NCBI GenBank assembly: GCA_049600855.1
Contig: JBMYQA010000301.1
Location: forward strand, 1-7,216
Direction of reading: 5' to 3'
Length of the DNA stretch: 7,216 nt
DNA from: JBMYQA01 sp049600855
Lineage (GTDB): Bacteria > Bacteroidota > Bacteroidia > Cytophagales > Flammeovirgaceae
Positions 1 to 6,165 of this stretch are shown piece by piece. Position 1 is the stretch's first letter, and each line of letters opens with the position of its first letter. The position numbers and the translations under genes were made by a program. Under the pieces are notes generated by a model. The model was not told where the DNA came from and made no database searches. It worked only from the letters and a program-made list of their open reading frames with translations.

Positions 1-27
1 TGATGCTTCAATAACCGAAAAAATCTA

Positions 28-70
28 GTGATTTTTCCTATAACAAACCATTCGTGCTAAACACTATTCA
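28..70 (+). promoter_or_regulatory. Conserved upstream element, copy 1 (before halogenase)
   Basis: An AT-rich non-coding element lies 46-88 bases before the halogenase start. Its core CCATTCGTGCTAAACAC (48-64) recurs with one mismatch at 3289-3305 (minus), 7159-7175 (minus) and, with two, at 3347-3363 (plus). The stretch 37-64 matches the reverse complement of 3289-3316 at 27 of 28 positions. Orientation relative to the downstream gene is the same as for dpgA and the ATP-grasp gene, so it probably belongs to the promoter or is a regulator site. I see no convincing Bacteroidota -33/-7 promoter between it and the ATG. Confidence 0.6.
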
Positions 71-115
71 TCCATTCAAAAAAACGACTAATCATAAGTC
101 TCTAAAAAAAATCCT

Positions 116-1594
116 ATGAATCTTTCTAATCTTGTATTCGATGTAATTGTAATTGGTGGCGGGCCTGCTGGGTCAAGCTTATCCACCTTTGTGGCAAAAG
201 AAGGGTTTAATGTATTATTACTCGAAAAAGAAAAATTTCCAAGATATCATATTGGAGAGTCTTTGCTTCCTGTTACCGTACACGGCATATGTGATTTACT
301 AGGTGTAAAAGACGAATTAGATGCCTTTAAAAAGAAAGGCGGTGGATTGTTTCTTTGGGGAAATGACCAGAAGCCCTGGACATTTGATTTTGATAGTTTA
401 CACGCCTATCAGGTAGAACGAGCAGACTTTGATCACCTCTTGTTAAAGAATGCGCAAAAGCATGGGGTAACCGTTAGAGAAGAAGCGAGTGTGTTTCAGG
501 TAGAAAAAGGGGAAGAACTACACACGGTTTATTTTAAAGATACTAAAGGTGCTACACAACAAGTACAATGCAAGTATTTGGCCGATTGCTCGGGGGGGAA
601 TAGCCGCATTGCCAAGTTAGTGAGCGAACGAGAATATTCGAAGTTTTTTAATAATGTAGCCATTTGGAAATATTTCGATAATTGTGCCGATGTACCCAAC
701 CACGAAGGCTGGATTTTAAATGAAGCCTTTGACGAAGGGTGGTTTTGGTTTATTCCACTATCCAATGGATTGTTAAGCGTTGGATTAGTCGTTGATCATG
801 AGTTAGTGAAAAATCAACAACCCGCCAACTTGTTCGAAGAACGTTTAGCCGCTAGTGAATTATTTAAAAAGTATTTTGGCACGGCTACACCAGCAAAACA
901 AGCTCCTTACGACCAATTAAGAGTATGTAAAGATTATTCGTATTGCCGTCAAAACTTTTACAAAGATCGCATTCTATTGGCTGGAGATGCAGCTTGTTTT
1001 ATTGATCCTGTGTTTTCCTCAGGGGTGCATTTAGCAACCCTTTCAGGGTACTTTGGTGCTTTGTCGATTAATAGTGTACTCAAACAACAGCTTAGTCCCG
1101 AAGAGGCTTTTAGTGAATACGAACAACGTTACTTTTTTGAGTTCAAAGCATTCTATGAATTTTTACTCTCTTTTTATGATTCTTCTCAAAGTAGGGATAG
1201 CTATTTTTGGCAAGCGCGAAAAGTACTGAACTCGGAGGATACGGCGAATGAAAGTGAAGCATTTTTATCGTTAATCACTGGCATTTCGAGCGGTGTAGCA
1301 CTGGATACCGAGTCTGAAAATGTAAAAAACTATTTTAGTAAGTTTAAAGGCATTGGAAATATTTTTAGGCTTCGACAAGAACAACGCGATGATCTACTTG
1401 ATGAGAATAGTCAGCTCATGCAATTTTATTTAGAAAGTCGAAAATATCGAAAAATGCAAGGAGATACGATTTTAAATATTGCCAAAAATCATCAACATAA
1501 AATTGAAGAAGACAGCATTGGTAAACTCATTCCTGCTAAAAATGGATTTTATTGGCAAAAAAGTGAGGAAACACTGGTGAGCATGTCTGAATAG
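116..1594 (+). CDS. Flavin-dependent halogenase, glycopeptide-antibiotic (BhaA/VhaA) type
   Basis: Predicted FADH2-dependent halogenase of 492 residues that would chlorinate or brominate an electron-rich aromatic ring, with reduced flavin from a partner reductase. Visible motifs: FAD-binding GGGPAG (14-19), GESLLP (47-52), a lysine in the FKKKGG stretch (Lys74 aligns best with the catalytic lysine forming the haloamine), the halogenase signature WFWFIP (209-214, WxWxIP), the FAD-binding GD (290-291) and FIDPVFSSG (295-303), which fits the FxxPxxSxG signature. From memory, similarity to BhaA/VhaA of balhimycin/vancomycin runs through the C-terminal part (SYFWQARKV near 362-370), and the length is almost the same (about 491). 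Those enzymes act on carrier-bound tyrosine, but no carrier protein is visible here, so the substrate is uncertain; a resorcinol from the neighbouring DpgA pathway is a reasonable guess. The ATG follows an A-rich leader without Shine-Dalgarno. A role as ordinary monooxygenase is unlikely given both halogenase signatures. Confidence 0.9.
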   Translation: MNLSNLVFDVIVIGGGPAGSSLSTFVAKEGFNVLLLEKEKFPRYHIGESLLPVTVHGICDLLGVKDELDAFKKKGGGLFLWGNDQKPWTFDFDSLHAYQVERADFDHLLLKNAQKHGVTVREEASVFQVEKGEELHTVYFKDTKGATQQVQCKYLADCSGGNSRIAKLVSEREYSKFFNNVAIWKYFDNCADVPNHEGWILNEAFDEGWFWFIPLSNGLLSVGLVVDHELVKNQQPANLFEERLAASELFKKYFGTATPAKQAPYDQLRVCKDYSYCRQNFYKDRILLAGDAACFIDPVFSSGVHLATLSGYFGALSINSVLKQQLSPEEAFSEYEQRYFFEFKAFYEFLLSFYDSSQSRDSYFWQARKVLNSEDTANESEAFLSLITGISSGVALDTESENVKNYFSKFKGIGNIFRLRQEQRDDLLDENSQLMQFYLESRKYRKMQGDTILNIAKNHQHKIEEDSIGKLIPAKNGFYWQKSEETLVSMSE

Positions 1595-1748
1595 AGGAAT
1601 TTTCTGCTGATATGCTTTTTACGTTGCTTTAAATTTCTCCTAAAAAAATGGGCGTTTTCACTGTTGAAAATCCAATGTGAGCGGCAAGGAAGTTCAGAAG
1701 TGATGTTTCAAGTAATGTGCTTAAAATGCTAAATAAACCTTTTTAAAG

Positions 1749-2312
1749 ATGATACAAACCACATTGCCTAAAGGTCTTTCCGTGGAAAAAAAACAACTCT
1801 CATTGCCTGAAGATCAGCCTTTTTACGAAAAAATTATCGCATTGCGGCAATTCGCTTGGGCATATCATCAAGAACATCTCGTACAAGACAAGCCCAAAAC
1901 AGCTTGGTACGACCAGTATGATCGAAATGCTTACTTCACTGGCATCATGCAGCAGCAAGAATTAATAGGTATTGCTCGCATGACTTTACATGATACCATT
2001 ATTGGCATACCTGGTGGACCCATTTATCACTCACATGGCGATGAGTTTCCAACTCCCATTGCCTATTTTTGTAAGCTTTGCATACACCCGGCGTTCAGAG
2101 GGCAAAAATTAGGGCAATTCATCTTGGAACAACAAATGGCTTGGGCAAAGCAACTAGGGGCCAACTCCATTGCACTAGATTGTACGGAAGAGCGAGTTCC
2201 CTTTCATGAAAGAATGGGCTTTAAAAAAGTGGGTGAACCTGACCCCAGCCGTACGTTTCCCACAATAAGTTGTCAACCCTTAGTGTATCGATTTGATGAA
2301 TCAACTTTTTAA
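1749..2312 (+). CDS. GNAT-family N-acetyltransferase
   Basis: A 187-residue single-domain GNAT protein expected to transfer an acyl group, usually acetyl from acetyl-CoA, to an amine. Motif A is clear: a beta strand (YFCKLCIHP, 106-114) leads into the pyrophosphate-binding loop RGQKLG (117-122, R/QxxGxG/A form) and the following helix; the C-terminal motif B region has FHERMGFKKVGEP (152-164), typical of the GNAT end. The N-terminal 35 residues (TLPKGLS through EKIIALRQFA) recur in the truncated copy that follows. It sits 154 bases after the halogenase, with no strong terminator between them, so cotranscription is possible but not shown. The substrate cannot be read from the sequence; it may be an amine intermediate of the pathway or a self-resistance target. 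Confidence 0.85.
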   Translation: MIQTTLPKGLSVEKKQLSLPEDQPFYEKIIALRQFAWAYHQEHLVQDKPKTAWYDQYDRNAYFTGIMQQQELIGIARMTLHDTIIGIPGGPIYHSHGDEFPTPIAYFCKLCIHPAFRGQKLGQFILEQQMAWAKQLGANSIALDCTEERVPFHERMGFKKVGEPDPSRTFPTISCQPLVYRFDESTF

Positions 2313-2347
2313 ATGAGTTTACGTAAAAAAGTATCAATTTCTTAAGC

Positions 2348-2521
2348 ATGACCCAAATTACATTACCAGTGGGATTGTCATTTGTTAATCGACAAGTTGC
2401 TAGGAATTCCCCATTTTTTGATAAGATTGTAGCCCTTCGGAAGTTGGCGTGTGAAAATCAGATTGATGCCGAACAGGACCCAAATGCTTGTATATTATTT
2501 GGAATGATCTCTAACCCTTGA
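2348..2521 (+). pseudogene. Truncated paralogue of the GNAT gene (N-terminal remnant, 57 codons)
   Basis: A short frame starts with ATG at 2348 and stops at TGA 2519-2521. Its product begins MTQITLPVGLSFVNRQ and continues FFDKIVALRKLA, which lines up with MIQTTLPKGLSVEKKQ and FYEKIIALRQFA of the complete GNAT gene just upstream. After about residue 35 the match fades, and the acetyl-CoA binding motifs are absent because only 57 codons remain before the next gene. DNA divergence between the copies is substantial, so this is not a recent duplication. The stop codon lies two bases before the ATG of the enoyl-CoA hydratase, so translation of the remnant could feed ribosomes into that gene. It is either a decaying duplicate or a short peptide retained for coupling; the first is more likely. 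Confidence 0.7.
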
Positions 2522-2523
2522 CT

Positions 2524-3252
2524 ATGAGCTCTTTAATTCAAGAAGAAACCAAAGATTTCGTGGCTTGTTTGCAGCTTAATCGGCCCGAAAAGGCCAATGC
2601 TTATACTACAGAATTAATTCATGCACTTGAAGCTGCTTTACAGCGGCTAGAGTCAGACGACTCCATTGATGTGGTCATATTAACCGGAGCAGGAGCACGT
2701 TCATTTTGTGCTGGAGCTGACTTAACAGAATTAAGACAGAAAGACCACCGAACACCTTTAAAATTACCCAGCGCTAAACTATTTCATTACCTAGCCGATT
2801 TCCCTAAAGTAACGCTCGCTGCTATAAATGGTCATGCCATAGCAGGCGGATTAGAACTGGCCTTAGCCTGCGATCTACGGATTTGTTCGGATAATGCTAC
2901 CTTTGCCCTTCCTGAAACAAATTTAGGATTGATCCCCGCAGCAGGAGGTACTCAACGACTTACTGCTGTTGTAGGTATTGCGAAAGCAAAAGAAATTATT
3001 TTAGGCGGTAAAAAGTGGACTGCACATCAGGCTTTGCAACATGGATTAGTTTCAGAAGTAACGGCTGTATCCGCATTAATGCCAAGGGTTTGGGCGTGGG
3101 CCAAAGAGATTGCAAACAGAAACTCTTTGGCCTTACAATTGGCTAAAAAGGCCATTAACTTAACCCAAGAAAGTAATGGAGGGCATAGTTTTGAAAAGGC
3201 TGCTCAGGCTTTACTTTATGAGTTGTCAAATGCCAAACATGCTCTAAGTTGA
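2524..3252 (+). CDS. dpgD: Enoyl-CoA hydratase/isomerase family protein, DpgD-like
   Basis: A 242-residue crotonase-fold enzyme. The two oxyanion-hole segments are present, FCAGAD (61-66) and NGHAIAGG (102-109), and both acid/base glutamates of true enoyl-CoA hydratases are kept: Glu131 in PETNLG and Glu157 in AKEIIL, aligning with Glu144 and Glu164 of rat mitochondrial hydratase. GGTQRL (141-146) is also canonical. It should therefore be able to hydrate or dehydrate an acyl-CoA. In glycopeptide producers DpgB and DpgD help DpgA turn a tetraketide into 3,5-dihydroxyphenylacetyl-CoA; the DpgA homologue next door makes the DpgD reading likely, while a generic fatty-acid hydratase is the alternative. 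I chose ATG 2524 (MSSLIQEE) over TTG two codons earlier, because the TTG overlaps the stop of the preceding remnant. It lies in the left block and is separated from dpgA by 217 bases. Confidence 0.8.
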   Translation: MSSLIQEETKDFVACLQLNRPEKANAYTTELIHALEAALQRLESDDSIDVVILTGAGARSFCAGADLTELRQKDHRTPLKLPSAKLFHYLADFPKVTLAAINGHAIAGGLELALACDLRICSDNATFALPETNLGLIPAAGGTQRLTAVVGIAKAKEIILGGKKWTAHQALQHGLVSEVTAVSALMPRVWAWAKEIANRNSLALQLAKKAINLTQESNGGHSFEKAAQALLYELSNAKHALS

Positions 3253-3288
3253 ATAACCATTTTACACAAAAGACAACCAACAGCAATG

Positions 3289-3322
3289 GTGTTTATCACG
3301 AATGGTTTGTTATAGGGAAAAA
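3289..3322 (-). promoter_or_regulatory. Conserved element, copy 2 (inverted, behind dpgD)
   Basis: Read on the minus strand this is nearly the same as copy 1: 3289-3316 agrees with the reverse complement of 37-64 at 27 of 28 positions, and the T-run and CC(C)TATA outside the core are shared as well. It points leftward into the 3' end of dpgD, where no minus-strand gene begins, so it is not an obvious promoter. Together with copy 3 it forms a large inverted repeat: GTGTTTATCACGAATGG (3289-3305) pairs with 3347-3363 at 16 of 17 positions across a 41-base loop. Confidence 0.6.
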
Positions 3323-3325
3323 GCT

Positions 3326-3367
3326 GTGACATGTTCACATAATCTTCCATTCGCGATAAACACTAAT
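3326..3367 (+). promoter_or_regulatory. Conserved upstream element, copy 3 (before dpgA)
   Basis: A 42-base element ending about 100 bases before dpgA. It agrees with the reverse complement of 7155-7196 (before the ATP-grasp gene) at 35 of 42 positions, including GTGACAT, ACATAAT and GATAAACACTA. Its outer part, TGTGACATGTTCACA (3325-3339), is a near-palindrome resembling the half-sites of Crp/Fnr-type regulators but with one base fewer in the spacer. TTCACA followed after 17 bases by TAAACA might be a promoter-like pair; this is weaker than the plain conservation. Confidence 0.6.
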
Positions 3368-3390
3368 ATACATTCATGAACTTTTTTTAA

Positions 3391-3421
3391 TTGAGCGTAG
3401 TCAAATACTTCAATATTTTTA
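3391..3421 (+). promoter_or_regulatory. Candidate Bacteroidota-type promoter of dpgA
   Basis: TTG at 3391-3393 is followed after 20 bases by TATTTTTA (3414-3421), which approaches the Bacteroidota -33 TTTG / -7 TAnnTTTG pattern except for the final base. This would put the transcript start near 3428 with a leader of about 40 bases, and would place conserved copy 3 upstream where an activator could bind. The region is AT-rich, so a chance match is quite possible. Confidence 0.3.
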
Positions 3422-3469
3422 ACTGTCATACGTAGTAATAATTGTAGTTCGTATTATTAGTCAATCACA

Positions 3470-4546
3470 ATGGTAAGTACAGCTTTTAATAAGGAAATTA
3501 ACCCTCGCATTGTCGCTATTGGTACTGCTAATCCGCCAAACGCCTATACGCAACAAGAAGTCATTGATTACTATCAAGAGACCAATCCTAAAATTATCAG
3601 GCTATTCAAAAACAGTCATATTAAGCAGCGTTACCTCTATTTACCGAAGAAAGAGAATGGCATTCCTCAACAAGAATCCAATCAGGAATTGATTGATAAG
3701 CACACACAGGGAGCGCTTACATTAGGTATGGAGGCGATTACAAAGTGTTTGACCACAACAGGTTTGGCCGTGACAGATATTGATTACCTGTGTTGTGTAA
3801 GTAGTACAGGGTATTTATGTCCAGGGATTAGTGCAAAACTCATTAAAGAAATGGGCTTTCGGCCTGATTGTCAGCGCGTAGATATTTTGGGTATGGGTTG
3901 TAATGCGGGTATGAATGCCCTTCAGCCTGTGACTAACTTTACTCGTGCTAATCCTGGAAAAAATGCGTTGTTAGTTTGTGTAGAAATTTGTTCTGCTGCT
4001 TATGTCAATAACGATAGTTTAGTAACTGCAGTAGTAAACTCCCTATTTGGCGATGGCGTGGCGGCCATATTGGTGAAAAATGAATTAGAACCTGGCAATT
4101 GGCAAAAAGGCCCTGTCATTCGCGACTTCGAATCGCACATCATTACTGATGCCATTCACACCATGCGTTTTGATTTAGAGAATGATAAACTCTCCTTTTT
4201 CCTTGATCGCGACATTCCCTATGTATTAGGACTCAATATTGAAAAACCGATTCAGCGTTTATTAGAACGTCATCAGCTGCATATTCGCGATATTCGCCAT
4301 TGGATCATTCATCCAGGGGGAAAAAAGGTAATTAATGCTATTAAATATAATCTTGGGCTTACGGATTACGATGTTCGGCATACGCTACACGTATTAAATA
4401 ATTATGGCAACCTATCTTCATGCTCTTTTTTATTTGCCTATCAACAGTTATATGAAGAACAAGTGACTGATCAGCACGATTTGGGCATTGCCATTGCCAT
4501 GGGGCCAGGTGCTTCCATAGAAGCCGCTTTGTTGGAATGGGTATGA
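3470..4546 (+). CDS. dpgA: Type III polyketide synthase, DpgA type (3,5-dihydroxyphenylacetyl-CoA synthase)
   Basis: A 358-residue ketosynthase of the chalcone synthase fold. The catalytic triad is visible as Cys144 in GMGCNAG, His281 in HPGGKKV and Asn314 in YGNLSS. Features shared with DpgA of vancomycin-type clusters rather than with chalcone, stilbene or phloroglucinol synthases are FKNSHIKQRYLYLP (46-59), LCCVSSTGYLCPG (107-119), SLFGDG (191-196), IITDAIHTMRFD (224-235), LSFFLDRDIPYVLG (241-254) and MGPGASIE (344-351); the comparison is from memory. DpgA starts from malonyl-CoA, adds three more malonyl units and cyclises the chain at C8/C3 to a dihydroxyphenylacetyl product, helped by DpgB and DpgD. 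The ATG lacks a Shine-Dalgarno sequence. A crotonase-fold gene follows after 49 bases without an obvious terminator, so dpgA probably heads an operon of four genes. Confidence 0.92.
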   Translation: MVSTAFNKEINPRIVAIGTANPPNAYTQQEVIDYYQETNPKIIRLFKNSHIKQRYLYLPKKENGIPQQESNQELIDKHTQGALTLGMEAITKCLTTTGLAVTDIDYLCCVSSTGYLCPGISAKLIKEMGFRPDCQRVDILGMGCNAGMNALQPVTNFTRANPGKNALLVCVEICSAAYVNNDSLVTAVVNSLFGDGVAAILVKNELEPGNWQKGPVIRDFESHIITDAIHTMRFDLENDKLSFFLDRDIPYVLGLNIEKPIQRLLERHQLHIRDIRHWIIHPGGKKVINAIKYNLGLTDYDVRHTLHVLNNYGNLSSCSFLFAYQQLYEEQVTDQHDLGIAIAMGPGASIEAALLEWV

Positions 4547-4595
4547 TCGCATCAAACGCACTACATCATCATTTTAGCCAACTCAAACTTATAAC

Positions 4596-5351
4596 ATGAA
4601 ACAATTCTCTACGATTGAATTACATATTGACGACAAAATAGCCACGTTATCTCTACAAAAAGGAGGAACACATGATGGGATTACTCCCCAGAAAGTGCTC
4701 GAAATCAATGAAGCACTAAATGTTATAGAAGATCATTCAACAATTAACGTATTAGTGATTAAGGGGGGAGAAGACAATTTCTGTAATGGGATTAATCCGA
4801 CAGATTTTGGATTATTGGAAGAGCAGCCACACATTCATGCCTTCCAGAAATGGGAGAAGCTATGTCGAAGGTTGGAACGGCTAAACAAACATACCATCAC
4901 GGTGATTACAGGGAAATGCCAAGGAGCAGGACTACAACTCGCAATGACTTGCGACATTTGCTTAGTAGCAGAAAATGCAATTTTCCACATCAAAGAACTC
5001 GAACAAGGCTTTTTACCAGGCATCATTTTATTAAACTTAGCGAAGTATGTGGGGTTAGGGAGAGCAAAGAAGTTAATTTTTGAGGCTCACCCTTTTACAG
5101 CACAGGAAGCCATGTCTTGGGGCTTGGTGTCGCACGTATACGCCCACGATACGTTTGATCAAGAAGTAATAAACTATCTTGAAAGCGCAGTTAAATTGAG
5201 TCCAGATTTGGCACAACTTACTCGAAGGTTGCTCATTGAAGCTTATGCGACTTCTTATGAGGACTTTGTAGGGAATTATTTGGCGGCACAGCATCGTGCA
5301 ATTAACCAAACAGAGTTATCAAAAATGATTCATAAAGAGTTAAGTAATTAA
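4596..5351 (+). CDS. dpgB: Divergent crotonase-fold protein, DpgB-like
   Basis: A 251-residue enoyl-CoA hydratase/isomerase superfamily protein placed directly behind dpgA, the position of dpgB in glycopeptide clusters. The fold markers are FCNGIN (62-67, first oxyanion segment in place of the usual FCAGAD) and QGAGLQLAMTCD (109-120, second oxyanion segment). Glu134 in KELEQG corresponds to the first hydratase glutamate, but the second is replaced by Lys159 in RAKKLI, and the usual GGTQRL stretch after the PG (141-142) is IILLNL. It is therefore unlikely to be a standard hydratase and fits an accessory role of raising DpgA output or directing cyclisation and aromatisation. The name rests on gene order and family; a divergent paralogue with another acyl-CoA reaction is possible. 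The stop is four bases before the next ATG. Confidence 0.72.
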   Translation: MKQFSTIELHIDDKIATLSLQKGGTHDGITPQKVLEINEALNVIEDHSTINVLVIKGGEDNFCNGINPTDFGLLEEQPHIHAFQKWEKLCRRLERLNKHTITVITGKCQGAGLQLAMTCDICLVAENAIFHIKELEQGFLPGIILLNLAKYVGLGRAKKLIFEAHPFTAQEAMSWGLVSHVYAHDTFDQEVINYLESAVKLSPDLAQLTRRLLIEAYATSYEDFVGNYLAAQHRAINQTELSKMIHKELSN

Positions 5352-5355
5352 TGGG

Positions 5356-5916
5356 ATGAATAAGTTTAAAAAACCAGGGAGCGATGATCAGAGCAAGCCT
5401 GCAAGGAAATCGAAGACAAGTGCGGCTGTATCTGAAAAACAGATTGAGCAATTAATCGCAGAAGGAGAACGTCCTGTTCAGCAGGAAGTGGAGCATTCGG
5501 TAGCTGAAAAAGCACAAGCTCTCATCAAACAGCACGCCTTGTTATCTACAGGAATTGGTTTAGTGCCACTTCCACTGATAGACATGGCCTCTATTACAGT
5601 AAATCAACTGGTATTGCTGCAACGACTTGCCCAATTATATCAAGTGCCCTTCAAGAAAAACTTGGCAAAATCACTCATTTCTGTTTTGGTGTATGATCTT
5701 GCAGCACATGGAGTTATTGGTGGCACCAGCAGTTTATTGAAAGGAATTCCAATTGTAGGAAGTGTGGTAGGTGGCTTAACTTTATCGGCTACTTCAGGTG
5801 CCATTACCTATGCTATTGGACAAGTATTTTTGCAGCATTTTGAATCGGGAGGAACATTTCTGAATTTTGATGCAGAGCAAATGAAAGCCTATTTCCATGA
5901 GTTTGTGAAGAAATAA
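5356..5916 (+). CDS. DUF697-like membrane-associated protein
   Basis: A 186-residue protein. The first 55 residues are charged and probably cytosolic (lysine-rich 4-20, then a glutamate/glutamine-rich helix 27-50). The remainder has a hydrophobic segment at 61-80 with PLPLID (71-76), and LVLLQRLAQLYQVPF (85-99), the pattern seen in DUF697 proteins, followed by a glycine-rich hydrophobic stretch IPIVGSVVGGLTLSATSGAI (131-150) and an amphipathic C-terminal tail. In other bacteria this domain is often joined to a GTPase domain; none is present here. It follows dpgB after four bases, so cotranscription is likely, but I see no evidence for a biosynthetic role. A role in membrane homeostasis or self-protection would be speculation. 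Confidence 0.7.
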   Translation: MNKFKKPGSDDQSKPARKSKTSAAVSEKQIEQLIAEGERPVQQEVEHSVAEKAQALIKQHALLSTGIGLVPLPLIDMASITVNQLVLLQRLAQLYQVPFKKNLAKSLISVLVYDLAAHGVIGGTSSLLKGIPIVGSVVGGLTLSATSGAITYAIGQVFLQHFESGGTFLNFDAEQMKAYFHEFVKK

Positions 5917-5937
5917 CCCAAAACTGATTCTATAGCT

Positions 5938-6126
5938 ATGTTCATGTTGAAAATTTACGTCATTACCTGCCTATATGTCATCATTTGCACCACCATTGCG
6001 CATTTAGGTAGACGCACCCTAGCTGGTTTTTGGGGCATGCTTGGCCTCTCACTCATGTTTACCCCAATTTTTACATTCTTGGCTGTAGTAATTATGAAGC
6101 CTTGGAAAAACTATGACGCTTCATAA
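5938..6126 (+). CDS. Small two-helix membrane protein, function unknown
   Basis: A 62-residue product with two predicted membrane segments, about 3-21 (IYVITCLYVIICTTIA) and 32-53 (WGMLGLSLMFTPIFTFLAVV), joined by a short basic loop with HLGRR (22-26), and a short polar tail KPWKNYDAS. Start at ATG 5938 or ATG 5944 (two codons later) cannot be distinguished. It lies 21 bases after the DUF697-like gene on the same strand and ends in the convergent region. I do not recognise a named family; comparable tiny membrane proteins are common in Bacteroidota. Codon-length hydrophobic pattern and operon spacing argue that it is real. Confidence 0.6.
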   Translation: MFMLKIYVITCLYVIICTTIAHLGRRTLAGFWGMLGLSLMFTPIFTFLAVVIMKPWKNYDAS

Positions 6127-6129
6127 ATG

Positions 6130-6153
6130 CATCGCCCTCTATTGAGGACGATG
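6130..6153. terminator. Hairpin between convergent genes, candidate bidirectional terminator
   Basis: CATCGCCCTC (6130-6139), loop TATT, GAGGACGATG (6144-6153) forms a ten-pair stem with one C-A mismatch. It sits in the 39-base gap between the stop of the small membrane protein and the stop of the ATP-grasp gene, so it could end transcription from both sides. There is no U-tract on either strand, so classical intrinsic termination is uncertain. Confidence 0.5.
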
Positions 6154-6165
6154 GCTTACGAAAGG

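Noticed and set aside
529..765. Open frame of 78 codons on the minus strand within the halogenase gene
   Set aside because: It lies wholly inside a well-supported gene, has no recognisable domain, and is explained by the coding pattern of the other strand. The same holds for short frames at 3510-3692, 4835-5026, 4850-5083 and 5073-5309.
116..1594. Tryptophan halogenase or general FAD monooxygenase
   Set aside because: Length, FKKKGG lysine context and the C-terminal SYFWQARKV stretch match the glycopeptide-type group; WFWFIP and FIDPVFSSG speak against a simple monooxygenase.
1655..1670. Hairpin TTTTCA-CTGT-TGAAAA after the halogenase
   Set aside because: The six-pair stem is almost entirely A-T and lacks a U-tract, so it is too weak to call a terminator.
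2518..2523. TTG start for the DpgD-like gene
   Set aside because: The TTG overlaps the TGA stop of the upstream remnant and adds only two residues; the ATG at 2524 is the more likely start.
3289..3363. Inverted repeat as intrinsic terminator of dpgD
   Set aside because: The loop of 41 bases is too large and no U-tract follows; the halves are copies of an element found elsewhere before genes.
3470..4546. Chalcone, stilbene or phloroglucinol synthase
   Set aside because: The GMGCNAG active-site context and the IITDAIHTMRFD and FFLDRDIPYVLG stretches, plus two crotonase partners, fit DpgA better than the plant-type or PhlD groups.
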